Positions 63,436-64,000 of a DNA stretch of 64,000 bases are shown here, piece after piece. Under the pieces are notes generated by a model. It was not told the origin of the DNA, did not search any database, and worked only from the letters and a program-made list of their open reading frames with translations. A program made the position numbers and the translations under genes. The stretch covers positions 1 through 64,000 of the forward strand of contig JAIXPH010000032.1 in assembly GCA_027486345.1 (NCBI GenBank), given 5' to 3'. Source of the DNA: Paracoccaceae bacterium. GTDB lineage: Bacteria > Pseudomonadota > Alphaproteobacteria > Rhodobacterales > Rhodobacteraceae. Each line of letters begins with the position of its first letter. Position 1 is the stretch's first letter.

Positions 63436-64000
63436 TTACGCCTCGGGGATCAGAATCTCACGCTTGCCGACATGGTTGGCGGGGGTGACGACGCTGTTTT
63501 CTTCCATCTGTTCGACCAGACGCGCGGCCTTGTTGTAGCCGATGCCCAGTTTGCGCTGGATGTAGCTGGTCGAGCATTTGCGATCCTTGGCCACGATGGC
63601 GACGGCCTGATCGTAAAGCGCATCCTCGCCATCGGTGTTGCCACCCAGATTGAGGCCGAGCACCGCATCGATGTCATCGGCGCGGTCATCCTCGACCCCT
63701 TCGACAACGCCCGACATATAGGAAGGCGGGCCGAAGCTTTTCAGGTGGGTCACGACTTCCTCGACCTCTTCGTCGCTGACGAAGGGGCCGTGGATACGGG
63801 TGATCTTGGCCCCGCCGGCCATGTAAAGCATGTCGCCCATGCCGAGGAGTTGTTCGGCCCCCTGCTCGCCCAGAATGGTGCGGCTGTCGATCTTGGAGGT
63901 GACCTGGAAAGAGATCCGGGTCGGGAAGTTGGCCTTGATCGTGCCGGTGATCACATCGACCGACGGGCGCTGCGTGGCCATGATCAGGTGGATGCCAGAG
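63436..64000 (-). CDS. ftsK: DNA translocase FtsK, C-terminal part (runs off the window)
   Basis: The visible 187 or so residues continue past the right edge. They include [20 protein letters not shown] and [20 protein letters not shown] of the motor domain, [14 protein letters not shown], and a C-terminal winged-helix gamma domain ([20 protein letters not shown], then [19 protein letters not shown]) that reads KOPS sequences. FtsK moves chromosome termini at the septum and activates XerCD. A strong terminator follows the stop. Confidence 0.97.
   Translation of the reverse strand, partial: SGIHLIMATQRPSVDVITGTIKANFPTRISFQVTSKIDSRTILGEQGAEQLLGMGDMLYMAGGAKITRIHGPFVSDEEVEEVVTHLKSFGPPSYMSGVVEGVEDDRADDIDAVLGLNLGGNTDGEDALYDQAVAIVAKDRKCSTSYIQRKLGIGYNKAARLVEQMEENSVVTPANHVGKREILIPEA

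Overview
The window looks like chromosomal DNA of an alphaproteobacterium of the Rhodobacteraceae/Paracoccaceae group. The grounds are high GC, dense 1- and 4-base gene overlaps, the protein sequences themselves (fused SelD, DUF1244, alphaproteobacterial hybrid kinase and flagellar proteins) and hem promoters carrying PpsR/CrtJ-type palindromes. Genus cannot be decided from the sequence, and phototrophy is suggested but not shown.

Layout. 1-1001: scar of a mobile island: the right end of an IS3-family element sits inside a tyrosine-recombinase gene that lies just downstream of a tRNA-Met gene. 1.0-9.0 kb: hydantoinase/oxoprolinase A-type protein, rpoN, then a selenium pair (selD fused to an FAD/NAD oxidoreductase domain, and mnmH) with argE. 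9.1-13.3 kb: a translationally coupled cassette of FAD-linked 2-hydroxyacid oxidase, two tandem paralogous MFS carriers (the second frameshifted in G tracts) and a small membrane protein. 13.4-19.8 kb: tetrapyrrole genes hemC, hemE and hemF with small partners. 19.8-25.9 kb: lipoprotein, degenerate SDR, methyltransferase, clpS, HAD phosphatase, D,D-carboxypeptidase with SPOR domain, FAH-family hydrolase. 26.0-29.6 kb: flgBCDEF without flgG onward. 29.7-35.1 kb: a protein with repeated helical motifs, then a signalling trio (hybrid kinase, cofactor-free sulfite-oxidase-like periplasmic protein, NarL-type regulator). 35.3-41.0 kb: metallophosphoesterase plus Ser/Thr kinase-Usp fusion, asparaginase, gnd, agmatinase. 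41.0-45.5 kb: acyltransferase, dnaX-ybaB-recR. 45.5-51.9 kb: cysteine-less peroxiredoxin-like protein, pheS, a methyltransferase/radical SAM pair wedged between pheS and rplT-rpmI, and pyk. 52-56 kb: N-formylglutamate amidohydrolase and two membrane-anchored RTX-repeat proteins flanking a DUF1244 gene. 56-60 kb: dat plus dipeptide epimerase, panC-panB, cupin. 60.2-64 kb: L,D-transpeptidase, zinc-ribbon protein, pgsA-moaD-moaE and the 3' end of ftsK.

How it fits together. Most of the window is core housekeeping. Less ordinary parts are: hem promoters sharing a TGT-N12-ACA palindrome; selenium use apparently for tRNA 2-selenouridine only (no selA/selB here); several enzyme folds whose catalytic residues are missing (SDR, peroxiredoxin-like, sulfite-oxidase-like); the radical SAM/methyltransferase insertion in a ribosomal/tRNA-synthetase block; and four copies of a dispersed intergenic palindrome. 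No CRISPR array, riboswitch or replication origin was recognised.
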